NCBI GenBank assembly: GCA_021234155.1
Contig: JAJEKV010000084.1
Location: 2,560,545-2,624,544, forward strand
Reading direction: 5' to 3'
DNA: 64,000 nt
DNA from: Isoetes taiwanensis
Lineage: Eukaryota; Streptophyta; Lycopodiopsida; Isoetales; Isoetaceae
The notes under the pieces were generated by a model. That model saw only the letters and a list, made by a program, of their open reading frames with translations. It was not told where the DNA came from and did no database searches. A program made the position numbers and the translations under genes. Below, one piece after another: positions 55,261 to 64,000 of the stretch; the first letter of the stretch is position 1, and each line of letters starts with the position of its first letter.

Positions 55261-55501
55261 GCGTTTGGTCTAGTGGTAACACACTAGTTCCTTAGCAATG
55301 TGGTCTCGAGTTCGAGACCGCCCAGAATCGCACTCGGTACTGTTGGGGGTCAAATCCCAACAGACGCAATGTAAGGTGGTTGGGGGCAGGGCCCAACCAA
55401 GCAATGTAGTGTGGTGTGTGGTCACATGTCCAGTTGGATGCTGCCTAGTGGCGTGACGTTAAAACTACTATCTATCTATCTATCTCTCTCTCTCTCTCTC
55501 T
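55259..55501 (+). mobile_element. tRNA-derived SINE with (CT)n tail, right copy
   Basis: Plus orientation. The head GGGCGTTTGGTCTAGTGGTA has the A box at 55266-55276 and the B box at 55308-55318. The tRNA-unrelated body carries GGTGGTTGGGGGCAGGGCCC and ends ..GTTAAAACTACTA. The tail is (TATC)3 then (TC)n to about 55501. The body is about 212 bp. The tRNA part ends GACCGCCC, pairing with GGGCG at the 5' end, so an acceptor-like stem is still recognisable. Confidence 0.84.
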
Positions 55502-55546
55502 CATCCTTAGTAGTTTGAGTGCAGCATCTATTGTGGCCATCTCAGA
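55502..55546 (-). other. Stranded piece of left host flank
   Basis: ATCCTTAGTAGTTTGAGTGC and the next 25 bp are the complement of the host DNA left of the SINE in units 2 and 4 (18594-18640; 43633-43680). This shows the whole 52279-55546 block is inverted relative to a normal unit. Confidence 0.9.
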
Positions 55547-56146
55547 TAATATGTGTCCCCATCTCCCAGTATCCACACCCAAGTGGTGTGAGCTAAGTCT
55601 TATCCTGCAAATTGCATGTCTCTTCTGTATAGATATATTGTCCCTCAGGTGTCTAGCTTCTTCCATGTCAGGGTTGATATTCTGCCTATACAAGATCATT
55701 TTGGTCTTTGGTTGCTTCCACATTTTCCTATGCACTCTTTGCATTATCCATTGTCTCAAATCCGAGTCCACTTGGATTATTTCCTCCCATTGGATTTCCC
55801 ACTTTCCAAGCCACTTCGTTACATCATGCAATAAGCCTTTTAACTCGCTGGATAGTAGAGCCTTTTTAGTGATTCTTGAGTCATCCATATCTAGCACCTT
55901 CTTAAGATACGAAACACATCTCACAATTGCTTCCCCTTCTAGAGGCATAAGCCCACTCTTCACTAGCATCATGGGATATGGTGTTTGAGCTTTGACCCCT
56001 AATTCTAGTCTCAAGAACTTCTTCAAGACCTGTTCAATATCATCCCATAAACATTGTGGGAGACCTGGCCCCCAAATCTCACATCCATATAGCACCACAC
56101 TCTGTACGAGAGACTGAAACAATTTTACCTTTAAATGCCATGACCA
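55547..56146 (-). mobile_element. LINE-A 5' part (split by inversion)
   Basis: Continues LINE-A from the exact region where the 52279 piece begins, but on the opposite strand. It encodes WSWHLKVKLF..SVVLYGCEIWGPGLPQCLWDD to SSHHLGVDTGRWGHIL with an open frame of about 200 codons. It stops at CATGACCA, where the other two copies continue into AAGATGTGATCTCC. Confidence 0.88.
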
Positions 56147-56262
56147 GGGTAAAAGCATGAAAGGGTGTCTATAAATGTAGCCCTTTTGTACATATACATA
56201 TGTACCGAATGCACATTTTGGAATAATCTGTCATCATGACCAGCTAGTAACCGCCATGATTA

Positions 56263-57020
56263 ATGGCTATCCACTACTCAACCCGCAATTATCGGATTTT
56301 GAAATTCTTTTCCAAATTCTTTCTTGGTTTGCCTCTCGCTCACTATCCCGCCCCGCCCGCCTTCTCTCGCTTTGGATTCCGATCACGAATTCTTCATCTA
56401 GCTATGGCCCCAAAAGCCCCTGATGAGTGCTTGCTCATCACCACATTAAGCAAGATGCCATTGCTTCCGGCAAAGGGAATTTTACCTCCAAGGAGTTTAC
56501 GTTTGGGTTACGAGGTGATCCAAGCCAAAGACCTCCGTGAGAAACATCACGAGGCCCACATACCCAACCTAGAGATGGTTATGAACGAGGTATGGGGTGA
56601 AGCTCCAAAAAATGCATCGAGGATTCAAGGAAGGGAGAATCCGAACGCATGGAAAGATGATTTTTTTAAATATTATGAATTGGTTTATGGCAAGAAACAA
56701 AAGTTACAAACCATTATATTTCAACCTATTTTGCCCGAGCATTTGCTCTTCACTTGAAGGGACGGCTTGTTGATTGGATGGACGTGGCTAGGACCGCCAA
56801 AGATCTTGCCAAAACCCTCGATTCAGACGCGTTACGAGGACCCTACAACGGTAAATCCTCAACTATCAAACAGACATCAGATTGCAGCAATATTAGAGCC
56901 CCGGCTTATTCTAGATCAGATGTTGACACAATAAAGCGCTTACTTAAGCATGGGTTGGAGGAGAAAACTAACCTATTGAATGAAGTAGAAGCACCGAAGA
57001 AAAAAGGAGGGATGCATTGA
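56263..57020 (+). CDS. Unidentified ORF, likely transposon-borne
   Basis: Plus-strand frame 56263-56757 continues, after a one-base shift, as 56754-57020. Met at 56404 (MAPKAPDECLLITTLSK) is a plausible start. The protein is mixed and soluble-looking: KDLREKHHEAHIPNLEMVMN, NPNAWKDDFFKYYELVYGKK, then LKGRLVDWMDVARTAKDLAK and a Lys/Glu-rich end. I recognise no domain. It lies just inside the left end of the single-copy block, so it may belong to a large mobile element. No host-gene similarity that I can name. Confidence 0.4.
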
Positions 57021-57159
57021 AGGTCATCAGCCTGGATTGAGGGTAGAAAGGATATGCTATCCGGAAGATCTGCAGCCAGATCCGCCGAGAAAATAGATGA
57101 GACAAAACAGAATTTGACAAATTGTCCCAGATCCCGCCGAAATGCTTGTTATGTTCTGA

Positions 57160-57345
57160 GTGTTGAAGTACAAGTTGGAAGACTTGGTTATGAGTAGACA
57201 TGATAAAGAACAACACTCTTCTAAGCTAGAAATTGGTTTGCATGAAGCAACTAAAGACATTGAAAGGCATGAAATCTCAATTGAACAAGCAAAGGAAAAA
57301 CTTAATTGCATTGAATTGGTTCAGAAAGGCATTCACGATTTTTGA
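57160..57345 (+). CDS. Coiled-coil-like fragment
   Basis: A short frame with heptad-like charged pattern (KYKLEDLVMSRHDKEQHSSK, EISIEQAKEKLNCIELVQKG). It may continue the preceding ORF after an intron or frame changes (57021-57159). No family can be named from this length. Confidence 0.3.
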   Translation: MLKYKLEDLVMSRHDKEQHSSKLEIGLHEATKDIERHEISIEQAKEKLNCIELVQKGIHDF

Positions 57346-57679
57346 TTTCATGGGGAGAGCAGGACCTATTGTTCTCAAGCACCCAGGCCCCACCCCTCGT
57401 AGGAGCTACTTCTATAGAGCAGTTCATCACATTCGGTTCATGTACTGTTGTGGCCAAGGCTTTGGCAAACCGGTTTGTTGTTGCTTAGCTCCATGCGGAG
57501 ATGCTTATTGCCTCTTACGCTTGTGTTATCTGTCCATGAAAGACAGAATTGCATAAAAGGTTGCATCTGGGATGAGGGCATTCGAATTCAGCTTGGTTTC
57601 CCTGCTGTGAAAGGTATGCATTGCTCTCAACTAATTTAAACTTATATTTCTCTTCATTCATATTTGTTATTATAATCTG

Positions 57680-58140
57680 CATAGTTCTACATGTATGGCT
57701 TTGATTGCATTGCTATTCCTTGTACATGTATAACTTTTTAGTGTACATCTGTAAGCGTGAGGTACATAGGCATATATTTGCTTGTTTATTGATGCTTTTA
57801 TTTTTGAGCTTGGACTTTGCAGTTGTATCAGCTTGTACATGTCTCTAATGGAGTCTACATCTGCAAATAGATGTACATGCATTTATCTTTAGAGTGCATC
57901 CAGCCAGATGGATTCATAAGTATGTGCATTTTTACATATATGTGCTTTTTTTTTTGGCATAGATCTACATTCCCTAAATGGATACACAGGTACATCTCAG
58001 GTACATCGGTGTACATCCGGGTACATTGATGTACCTTTATGTACATTGAGGAACATGTACATGTACATTTGGCTATAGTTAAATGTAGTTACTTACATTT
58101 GGTACATTCTATGTACATGAAATGTACATGCTTGGCAGGA
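57680..58140. repeat. TGTACA/GTACAT-rich tract
   Basis: More than twenty GTACA(T) words in about 460 bp, densest at 57985-58135 (GTACATCGGTGTACATCCGG, GTACATTGATGTACC). Spacing is irregular, so it is a cluster of self-complementary 6-mers and not a regular satellite. A smaller cluster is at 61893-61955 and the window ends in the same motif (63960-63985). Confidence 0.7.
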
Positions 58141-58250
58141 TGTACCATATATTTCTCATTAGTTCTGTTTTCATGTTCTTTTTATGTCTATTGAAATTTA
58201 GATCATTTGTTTGTTTGCGATGAGGTCGTTCCTATCCCGAAGCGCCTTTA

Positions 58251-59053
58251 ATGGCTGATGTTCTTGAGCCATCTCGGTCGACTCTCTTACAGATTTTTCT
58301 CGAGCATAATAAGCGGCCGAATCTCAGAGACCCTCTACCTTCCAGCTCCGATCCAAATGACATTTTCGCCGTAATAGAACAATGCGCAAAGATTGCACCT
58401 TTCGAACATGGCAAAGTGAAGTTGAGGAAATTGAGAGGATGGCACTTGAGAAAGCTAAAGCAGTGCAGGTCGCGAGCCTTCAATGGCTGGCCGCAACGAG
58501 AAAATCTTTCATCACCAAGTGCTAAATTAGTAATTGGAGAAGCTAAGAAAGATTCAAACACGTCTCGGCATCATCTGCGGTCCCCATTACGGACACATTT
58601 ACGGAAAAGCTACAAAGGACACAGATCCAGTTTTAACCCGGAGATACCAGGGGAAGAGGAAGCTGAAGTTGGTAGTTGAGTCCACTCCAAAGAGGAGGCA
58701 AAAGAATGCTTGGTGATGGCACTCCAAAAGGAAAAAAGCAGGCAAAATCTCCAGCAACAAAAAAAAAAATGTCCTCCCGAAAAGAAAATCTCCAGCAAAA
58801 AAGTGCCACCACCACCTAGAAAAGAGGTATGTCCAAGATGAACTAATTTTGTTAAACATCTCAGTTTATGGTAATTAACCACATTTTTTTTTTTGTGCAT
58901 AGGACACGATCCGCGGTAGTGAAGGAAGCTGATCCCGATCCTTCCGAAGTCGGAACCTAAGAGGAAGAGGATCTACAAGCAACTATTGATGTGATAACAA
59001 ATAAGGTGCAGCAGTCCTCAGAAGATGCTGAAACAGGTGATGAATTTACAAGG
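58251..59053 (+). pseudogene. Unidentified multi-exon relic, basic region
   Basis: Frame 58251-58679 (MADVLEPSRSTLLQIFLEHN ...) overlaps a second frame ending in a basic, NLS-like region (KRRQKNAW, KRKKAGK) up to 58827. A plausible intron, GTATGT...GTGCATAG, is at 58828-58902. The next exon-like part ends ACAAG before GTGAGTAA at 59054. Seen: splice-like signals and basic tail. Inferred: a nuclear or transposon-encoded protein. No family recognised. Confidence 0.35.
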
Positions 59054-59121
59054 TGAGTAATATACAATTGATTACAATAGATATATTCTTTTGCTAATGC
59101 TGTTGTTTCCTTATGCTTTAG

Positions 59122-60146
59122 TGAACCGACTGAAAAGGTTGGTTCCATTCACTCCTTATAGGGACCATCCTCCTAAGCCTGCACCCTCTATCTTTCAAAG
59201 TGATGTTGACGAGTTCTGCTGGAAGCTGGACTTGACCTCTAAGATGGTAGATGTCTATGGGAGGTAGGCTAGCATTTCAACATATTTATGTTATTTCATT
59301 CCCTAAGTCACTCATCTTATGTATTAATATGTAATCTGGATTTGTGTGCAGGTACCTTTGTAGCGATCTTCCATCGATTGGAAACACAAGTTTTTACTTT
59401 CGACCGTTAGGACACCTTCGAGAATTTTGTGAATTCCCTCAAGAACAGGGGCGGATATGCGAGAACACTAACATAAAGGAAGGGCTGGATGGCATTTTGA
59501 TTGCAAGATGCCAATACATATTTGTTCCAATTCTGCAAGGCCCAAATGTGGCATTGGCAATACTTGTGCTTGCTGGTCCAATGAAAAGCTCTTTTCCATC
59601 TATAGCTAGCCCAAGTATACAGATCCTCTCTCCTGTCAAAGGCTATGTACCCGTGCTAAAGTGGTCCGAAGTAAGTATGAGTTTACGTTTTGTTTTATGA
59701 TTTGATTATTCTCATATTGCAATTTCTTATGCTTGATTTATTCTCACATTGCAATTTTTGCGGGTTTCATAAGCTTGTGATCAATAACATGATGCTTTCG
59801 GATCCAACGGCTTAAGCCATGGTAGGAAGAACTTTGATGCTCGTGTTACGTCCTAAAATGCGAGAAAACTAGTACCGGCAACCCTTGCATGTACATTGTG
59901 GCTTACATGCACAAATTCATAGATCTGCCGGTTGATGCACAGCCAAGCTCCATTTTTGTAAGTAGAACATGTTATTTTCCTATTAGTTATTTGTTGGTAT
60001 AGTCCTCTAATACTTGTGCACCATGCGAGATGACACCCAGTTGGTTCACTGATGCCTATGCCAAGTCACGGAGGGATCATCTAATGGAGGCATTAATTGT
60101 AGAAGGCGAGATGAATATACAAGCGGTTGTTCCTACACGGGGTAGA
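59122..60146 (+). pseudogene. Multi-exon region, faintly Ulp1-protease-like
   Basis: Exons are inferred from splice sites. 59122-59262 (PFTPYRDHPPKPAPSIFQSD, FCWKLDLTSKMVDVYG) is followed by an intron ending TGTGCAG. 59351-59670 follows (RYLCSDLPSIGNTSFYF, IARCQYIFVPILQGPNVALA) with GTAAGTA at its end. Then come pieces reading NPCMYIVAYMHKFIDLPVDA (about 59881-59955) and WFTDAYAKSRRDHLMEALIV, ending TGA. YIFVPIL and the Cys-containing YMHKF block resemble the His-region and Cys-region of Ulp1/SENP peptidases found in plant Mutator-like elements, but the catalytic HW and DCG are not intact. Treat as a suggestion. Confidence 0.3.
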
Positions 60147-60282
60147 TAGTCCCTTTGACTTGTTTGTAAATTACGGTTTGTATGAGCCATGCTCAGAGCT
60201 TCTTTGTACTCAATAAGTAATGAAAAAATTAATTTATTTGTCTCACTTACACCTGTGCAAATAACAATGCGTGTAATTATCA

Positions 60283-60850
60283 ATGTGTTTTCTCAATTGT
60301 GTTATGCGAAATGTAATTATAAATTGTGAATCTCAAGTGTTTTCTTCTTGTGGTGAATCATCTAATTGGGGAGAAAGCTTCGTTATCTTTGACTTAAATT
60401 ACGTGTTGGGCAAGAGTGTGCACAAGAATGAAAATATTAACTCAAGATACCAACGGATCGGAAAAGATGAGCTTCAATTTAATATAGGAAGCGAGGTTTT
60501 TTTTTTTTTTCTAGCGGGGGGGTTAGCATCCTTTGTTAGCATTTGTAAGAGAAGGGTTTGATGTTGCCATCTGGTCTTCACTCACTTCTAAAAATCTTCA
60601 ACCAATTGTGGAACATATTTGTGATGCTTTTCCATAAAGGCTGAAGTTTGTTTACAGCCCGGGGGGCGGTGTTGGACTACGCCACACAAACACCCTCTTG
60701 AACCTCAAAGGGGTTGTTTGTGAAACCATTAGGCGTGGTATGGAAAGAGTACCCAGAGTACTATGGACATACTGTTCGATCGACGACGAAAGATACAAAT
60801 CCACTTTGAATCACGTAGGAAGCTACATATGTCCTTTCTCTTGGACACCG
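60283..60850 (+). pseudogene. FCP1-like HAD phosphatase relic
   Basis: Three landmarks occur in the right order and spacing for the FCP1/SCP (NLI-interacting) phosphatase domain of the HAD superfamily. They are FVIFDLNYVLGKS (motif I; the nucleophile Asp codon at 60391, the second Asp is Asn, as in many plant FCP1-like proteins), GFDVAIWSSLTSKNLQPIVE (60554-60615; motif II region) and SIDDERYKSTLNHVGSYICP (from 60776; motif IV DD). LKFVYSPG lies between. Frames shift at about 60495-60555 (a T12 run) and near 60640. The family acts on phosphoserine, for example of RNA polymerase II CTD; this copy is broken. The role in this neighbourhood is unknown. Confidence 0.65.
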
Positions 60851-60906
60851 ATATTAGCTAGTGACAGTTGCTTGTCATGGAGCTCATTCCATGGCTTAAT
60901 GGATTC

Positions 60907-61607
60907 AAAATGGCGAAGATGGTATAGTTTATGTGAAAGAGCATCCAATGACTAATGCGGCCCGAGATGGCATATCGAAAGGAGGTGGAGCAGATTTTCT
61001 TTGGCAAACTATGGCAGCAAACTTGGGTGCTCTGTTTTGCCTAAATTTAGTCAATATCACGAACAAGGAATGGAGAAAGCCCATCATGTTATTGGCCTCT
61101 CGGCCGCCCATTGTTGAGTACAGACTTTGGTGATGTACAAATTCAAATGTTATGAATATATGTATCAAAGTTTTTGTTCATTGCACTTGAGTACTCTATT
61201 CTTCTTGTCTTTCTTATTGGTACAATTATGAGTGTGTATACATAATTAAGTGATCTTCATTTGCTTTGTAGATGAATGGATTTGAAACACAAAAGACTAT
61301 TAAGAAACTAAGAGATAGAGTTACTGCTGCACCCGAGGTAATACAAACCAACACAAGCTGCAAGTACATAGGGTTGGGGACCGATTATACGCCTCTATCT
61401 TTCTTTGTTCACGAACTTTGGGAAAAGGTTGAGCAAATTGAAAATTATGAGGAACGAGCAACCATGAAAGGTATATTGGCAGCAAATCACTTGTTGCACA
61501 ACCCTTGGGGAAGGCCTGCGTGTCTGGAAGATCACCGAGGCTATGTAGGATGGAAAGGTTTGCCCGATGGCACGTGCTATAGAAACCGCATGGACTCTTT
61601 GCTTTAG
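60907..61607 (+). pseudogene. Unidentified exons downstream of the FCP1-like relic
   Basis: Frame VKEHPMTNAARDGISKGGGA...LVNITNKEWRKPIMLLASRP (to 61133) is followed by an intron-like gap ending TTTGTAG. Frame 61272-61607 then reads MNGFETQKTIKKLRDRVTAA, LSFFVHELWEKVEQIENYEE and ends at TAG. Codon use and splice-like borders suggest real former exons, perhaps the end of the same gene. No domain recognised. Confidence 0.35.
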
Positions 61608-62546
61608 AGGATATCTCTTGACCTCTCGGCGCTGGAAGACATGATGCAATAGTCATAAGATATCAGGCTCCTCTTGACATTTTGAAGCTTGGTCATGAAT
61701 TATGAGCCATGCTCATTTTGGGTGTGTTATATTTATGTCCACAATATAAATAAATCAACCATTTGTACATGAAAACCTGTCCATTTCTTATCTTTGCCAT
61801 GGTGAAACCATTTTAGTGTTTATGCAATTCAACTTTCTTGTGTTCAATTCTAATCAACTTACACTTAACAAATTTTTATAAGATTTCTGGAATGTACAAC
61901 GGATGTACATAAGATGTACATCTGTTGTACATCTTATATACATTGATGTACATAATGCACTTACGAGTAGTCGGTTCTTGATTCTTATAACAAAGTATTA
62001 CAATATTTCGGGGAAAAGTACTACGGTCGACTTAGTCCATGTCATCTACAATTCTTTGGAAGTTGTGATAACAATGTCTCATGGACTTCATCCGGCAAGT
62101 GAAATCTTTGTGCTTGCCCCTTCAGACTTGTGTTTTACTTTCTTGAATGGGATTGAACCCCAATCACCATTCTCTGGTACCAAAACATTCTTAGTAGGAA
62201 GCGGTTTATACTTATTGTGGCGGCTGGGATTAGTTCATAATATTGTCCTTCAATGACACTAGTGCCGCCAGTATTCATTTCCATAGTCATCAATTGAATC
62301 TTCTTCCAATGCATGCTTTTCCACGGTGCACATGAGAACATAGTATGAAACACCTTCCACATTGTGCAGTGCTTGCAAAAGACACAAATACATCAAAAAG
62401 CATTTCTGATGTCATCTAAACCCGACCTGCGTCCTCTGCATACAAAACTTCCACATCATTTTCAAAGCTTCAACACGAGAGGCAATATGATCGTGGGCTC
62501 CAAACTTTTAGAGACCATTCTCCACAATGTTTAATGTTCTCACAAT
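61608..62546. other. Intergenic stretch with a small TGTACA cluster
   Basis: AT-rich. It holds a GTACA cluster at 61893-61955 that resembles 57680-58140, and short frames on both strands (for example 61903-62256) with no recognisable domain. Confidence 0.45.
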
Positions 62547-63790
62547 TCAACCAATTGAAGTTAATGCAAGCATCACAAAAGCACGAGAGTGGTCTGCATA
62601 GCAACTTTGTTGGATCTGGGCTGGGTTTATAGTTGACCGTAATGTATCTGCTGAGTACCAAGTAAAGTCTTGCAATTGAATGCTTGCTGCTTTGTTCACA
62701 TCTGTTTTTCCAACCTCCCAAAACACCCTTTCACAATCCGATTCCTTGGCCCTTAAAACTGCACAAGCCGTTTTACGCTTTATCAGCGGCATGCCATTTT
62801 GTTTTCTCTGCTTTCGCTCTCAAGCCACAACTTTGCTATACCAGCCTACCGCCATCATGTGTGCCTTTCCCATGGCCAGATCCAAAGAAATTCCATATCA
62901 CTTTCGAATTTTATTTTCAACATGGTATCTCTGATTCCATACCATGCACGTCTTGATTTGAATTGAGATGCACAACCATCCGACCACACATAATGAAGGT
63001 TTATGTGTCCACCTCCATTATTCTTAAGCCACCCCAAATGTAATTTAAAACCATGTTGCACAAAATGAGTGTCATGCTTCACGTCATCCGAAACATAGAA
63101 ATGCCTTTGTTTTTAAAGCTTACCTTCTATTTTCATCATTGAAATATGGACCAAAATACTAATTTGATCGGATTCCAATGCTCGGATTGCACTTCGTCCC
63201 TGGTTTCAATGTGTAGTTCTCTGCAAAGTCAACAACGGACAACACACTATTATCCGAGTTTCTCAACACATCTTTTAAAGCTGTTTGCTCTGCCGATTGT
63301 CTTTGTAAAGTTATGATCGTAAACTTAGCAAGCTGATTTTTCATGTTCTTTAACAAAACGATGCTTTGTCATTCTGATCAACTAATCTAAGCCTTACGGA
63401 TGTACCTTTTTTGGATGGCTCATTGACATATGCATATACTTGCCAGGTCCACATTAAAATTCCATCTTCCTCGTTTGGGACCCAGGATGTCTAATTTCTT
63501 CACTCCACATTCATCACATTAAGCCTTTGATGCATTTTAGTTTATGCCATTCATCCGTCACATATTTCTACCATAAACCGTTGACCTCCACAAGATACTA
63601 ACATTATCAAAAGTTTTCTTGTTTGCTTGACATACTCCATTGTTTTCTTTGGGATGCCACGGACACACTCTGTACGCGCAAGTGCAACTAACATGTAGGG
63701 ATCTCCTCATATCATTGAAGGCCTTTTTACGCAGATCTGCTTGCTCATGTTTGACACAACAACATGTGTTTCTCTCCTTCAATTTCCTTA
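62547..63790 (-). pseudogene. DFAENY/SDG/GHGKG-family relic, likely DDE-type
   Basis: Minus-strand pieces in one order: RNTCCCVKHEQADLRKKAFN (63782 end), VVDFAENYTLKPGTK (63213-63230 for DFAENY), HYVWSDGCASQFKSRRAWY (SDG at 62975-62983), WNFFGSGHGKGTHDGGR (62851-62895) and TACAVLRAKESDCERVF (about 62730). I recall the set DFAENY...SDG..SQ.K...GHGKG..DG from uncharacterised, multi-copy proteins in several eukaryotes. Two spaced Asp motifs followed by an acidic/His block are compatible with an RNase H-fold (DDE) transposase, but that is inference. At least three frame breaks. It is convergent with the plus-strand relics. Confidence 0.6.
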
Positions 63791-64000
63791 TGCAATCGGG
63801 GTTTAGGATACTTTCGAACTGTCGGAAATTTTGGTATCGGGATTACGATATACAAACCTGTTGATAAAGCTCGGTTGCAATAACAAAAGCATTAAAGACC
63901 ATGTTAGCAAAATGATGTCGGCAACCCGGATGCCAAAAGAGTATTGAACTATACTATTGTACAATTAATGTATGTTCTATGTACATAAAATGTCCATCCA
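63791..64000. other. Window end, nothing assigned
   Basis: AT-rich with another GTACAT motif pair (63969-63985). No coding signal that I can support; the block continues beyond the window. Confidence 0.4.

Noticed and set aside
55259-55332. Functional tRNA gene
   Set aside because: A and B boxes are present, but the sequence continues into a conserved SINE body and CT tail and is repeated with it three times. It is the SINE head.

Overview
ORGANISM. The window is eukaryotic and almost certainly from a land plant. It holds decayed plant-type gene pieces with GT-AG introns (laccase, PDR/ABCG transporter, EF-1alpha, a CAMK/CDPK-like kinase, a PLS-type PPR protein), a Helitron with plant-like ends, LINEs, a tRNA-derived SINE, and very long pure (AG)n tracts. 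I cannot name the species. A large repeat-rich genome such as a fern or other seed-free plant is a guess. I see no gene that I would call intact and functional; the window is repeat and transposon territory.

LAYOUT. Positions 1-52278 are four degraded copies of one ~12-kb tandem unit, starting (arbitrary phase) at 1, 15061, about 30447 (5'-truncated) and 40104. The copies differ by large insertions and deletions. Unit 1 carries a 5.8-kb Helitron (7140-12936) packed with captured gene pieces; its exact empty site survives in unit 3 at 36056/36057. Units 1 and 3 keep a kinase pseudogene. Units 2 and 4 have lost it through the same deletion and instead share a retroposon insertion (18641-20150; 43681-47724), so the array looks like duplicated two-unit blocks. 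Every unit also carries a Mutator-like MITE with a 9-bp target duplication and a 43-bp-plus-TIR fold-back element. Unit 2 is interrupted at 23465-30446 by unrelated repeat-rich DNA, including a 1.4-kb minisatellite that flips orientation midway and a ~310-bp tandem repeat with telobox palindromes.

MOST INTERESTING SYSTEM. Two related LINE families (called LINE-A and LINE-B here) and a tRNA-derived SINE all end in (CT)n, not poly(A). They sit head-to-tail in the same orientation, each separated from the next by a (CT)n/(AG)n tract: (CT)n-LINE-A-(CT)n-LINE-B-(CT)n-SINE-(CT)n. Units 1 and 3 preserve the empty target, which contains a short AAGAGA. The simplest reading is a microsatellite-tailed, microsatellite-homing retroposon group in which each insertion makes a landing pad for the next. 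A rearranged, inverted copy of the train lies at 52279-56146.

RIGHT ARM. 56147-64000 is unrelated single-copy sequence: an unidentified ORF, a coiled-coil-like piece, a TGTACA-rich tract, a multi-exon region faintly like a Ulp1 protease, an FCP1-like HAD phosphatase relic, and, on the minus strand, a relic with the motifs DFAENY, SDG..SQFK and WNFFGSGHGKGTHDG. This may be part of a large DNA transposon whose right end is outside the window.

CAUTION. Differences between the otherwise near-identical units cluster at CAG/CTG triplets, often as 1-2 base indels. That pattern looks more like base-calling error at methylated CHG sites than mutation, so some frameshifts reported below may be artefacts.
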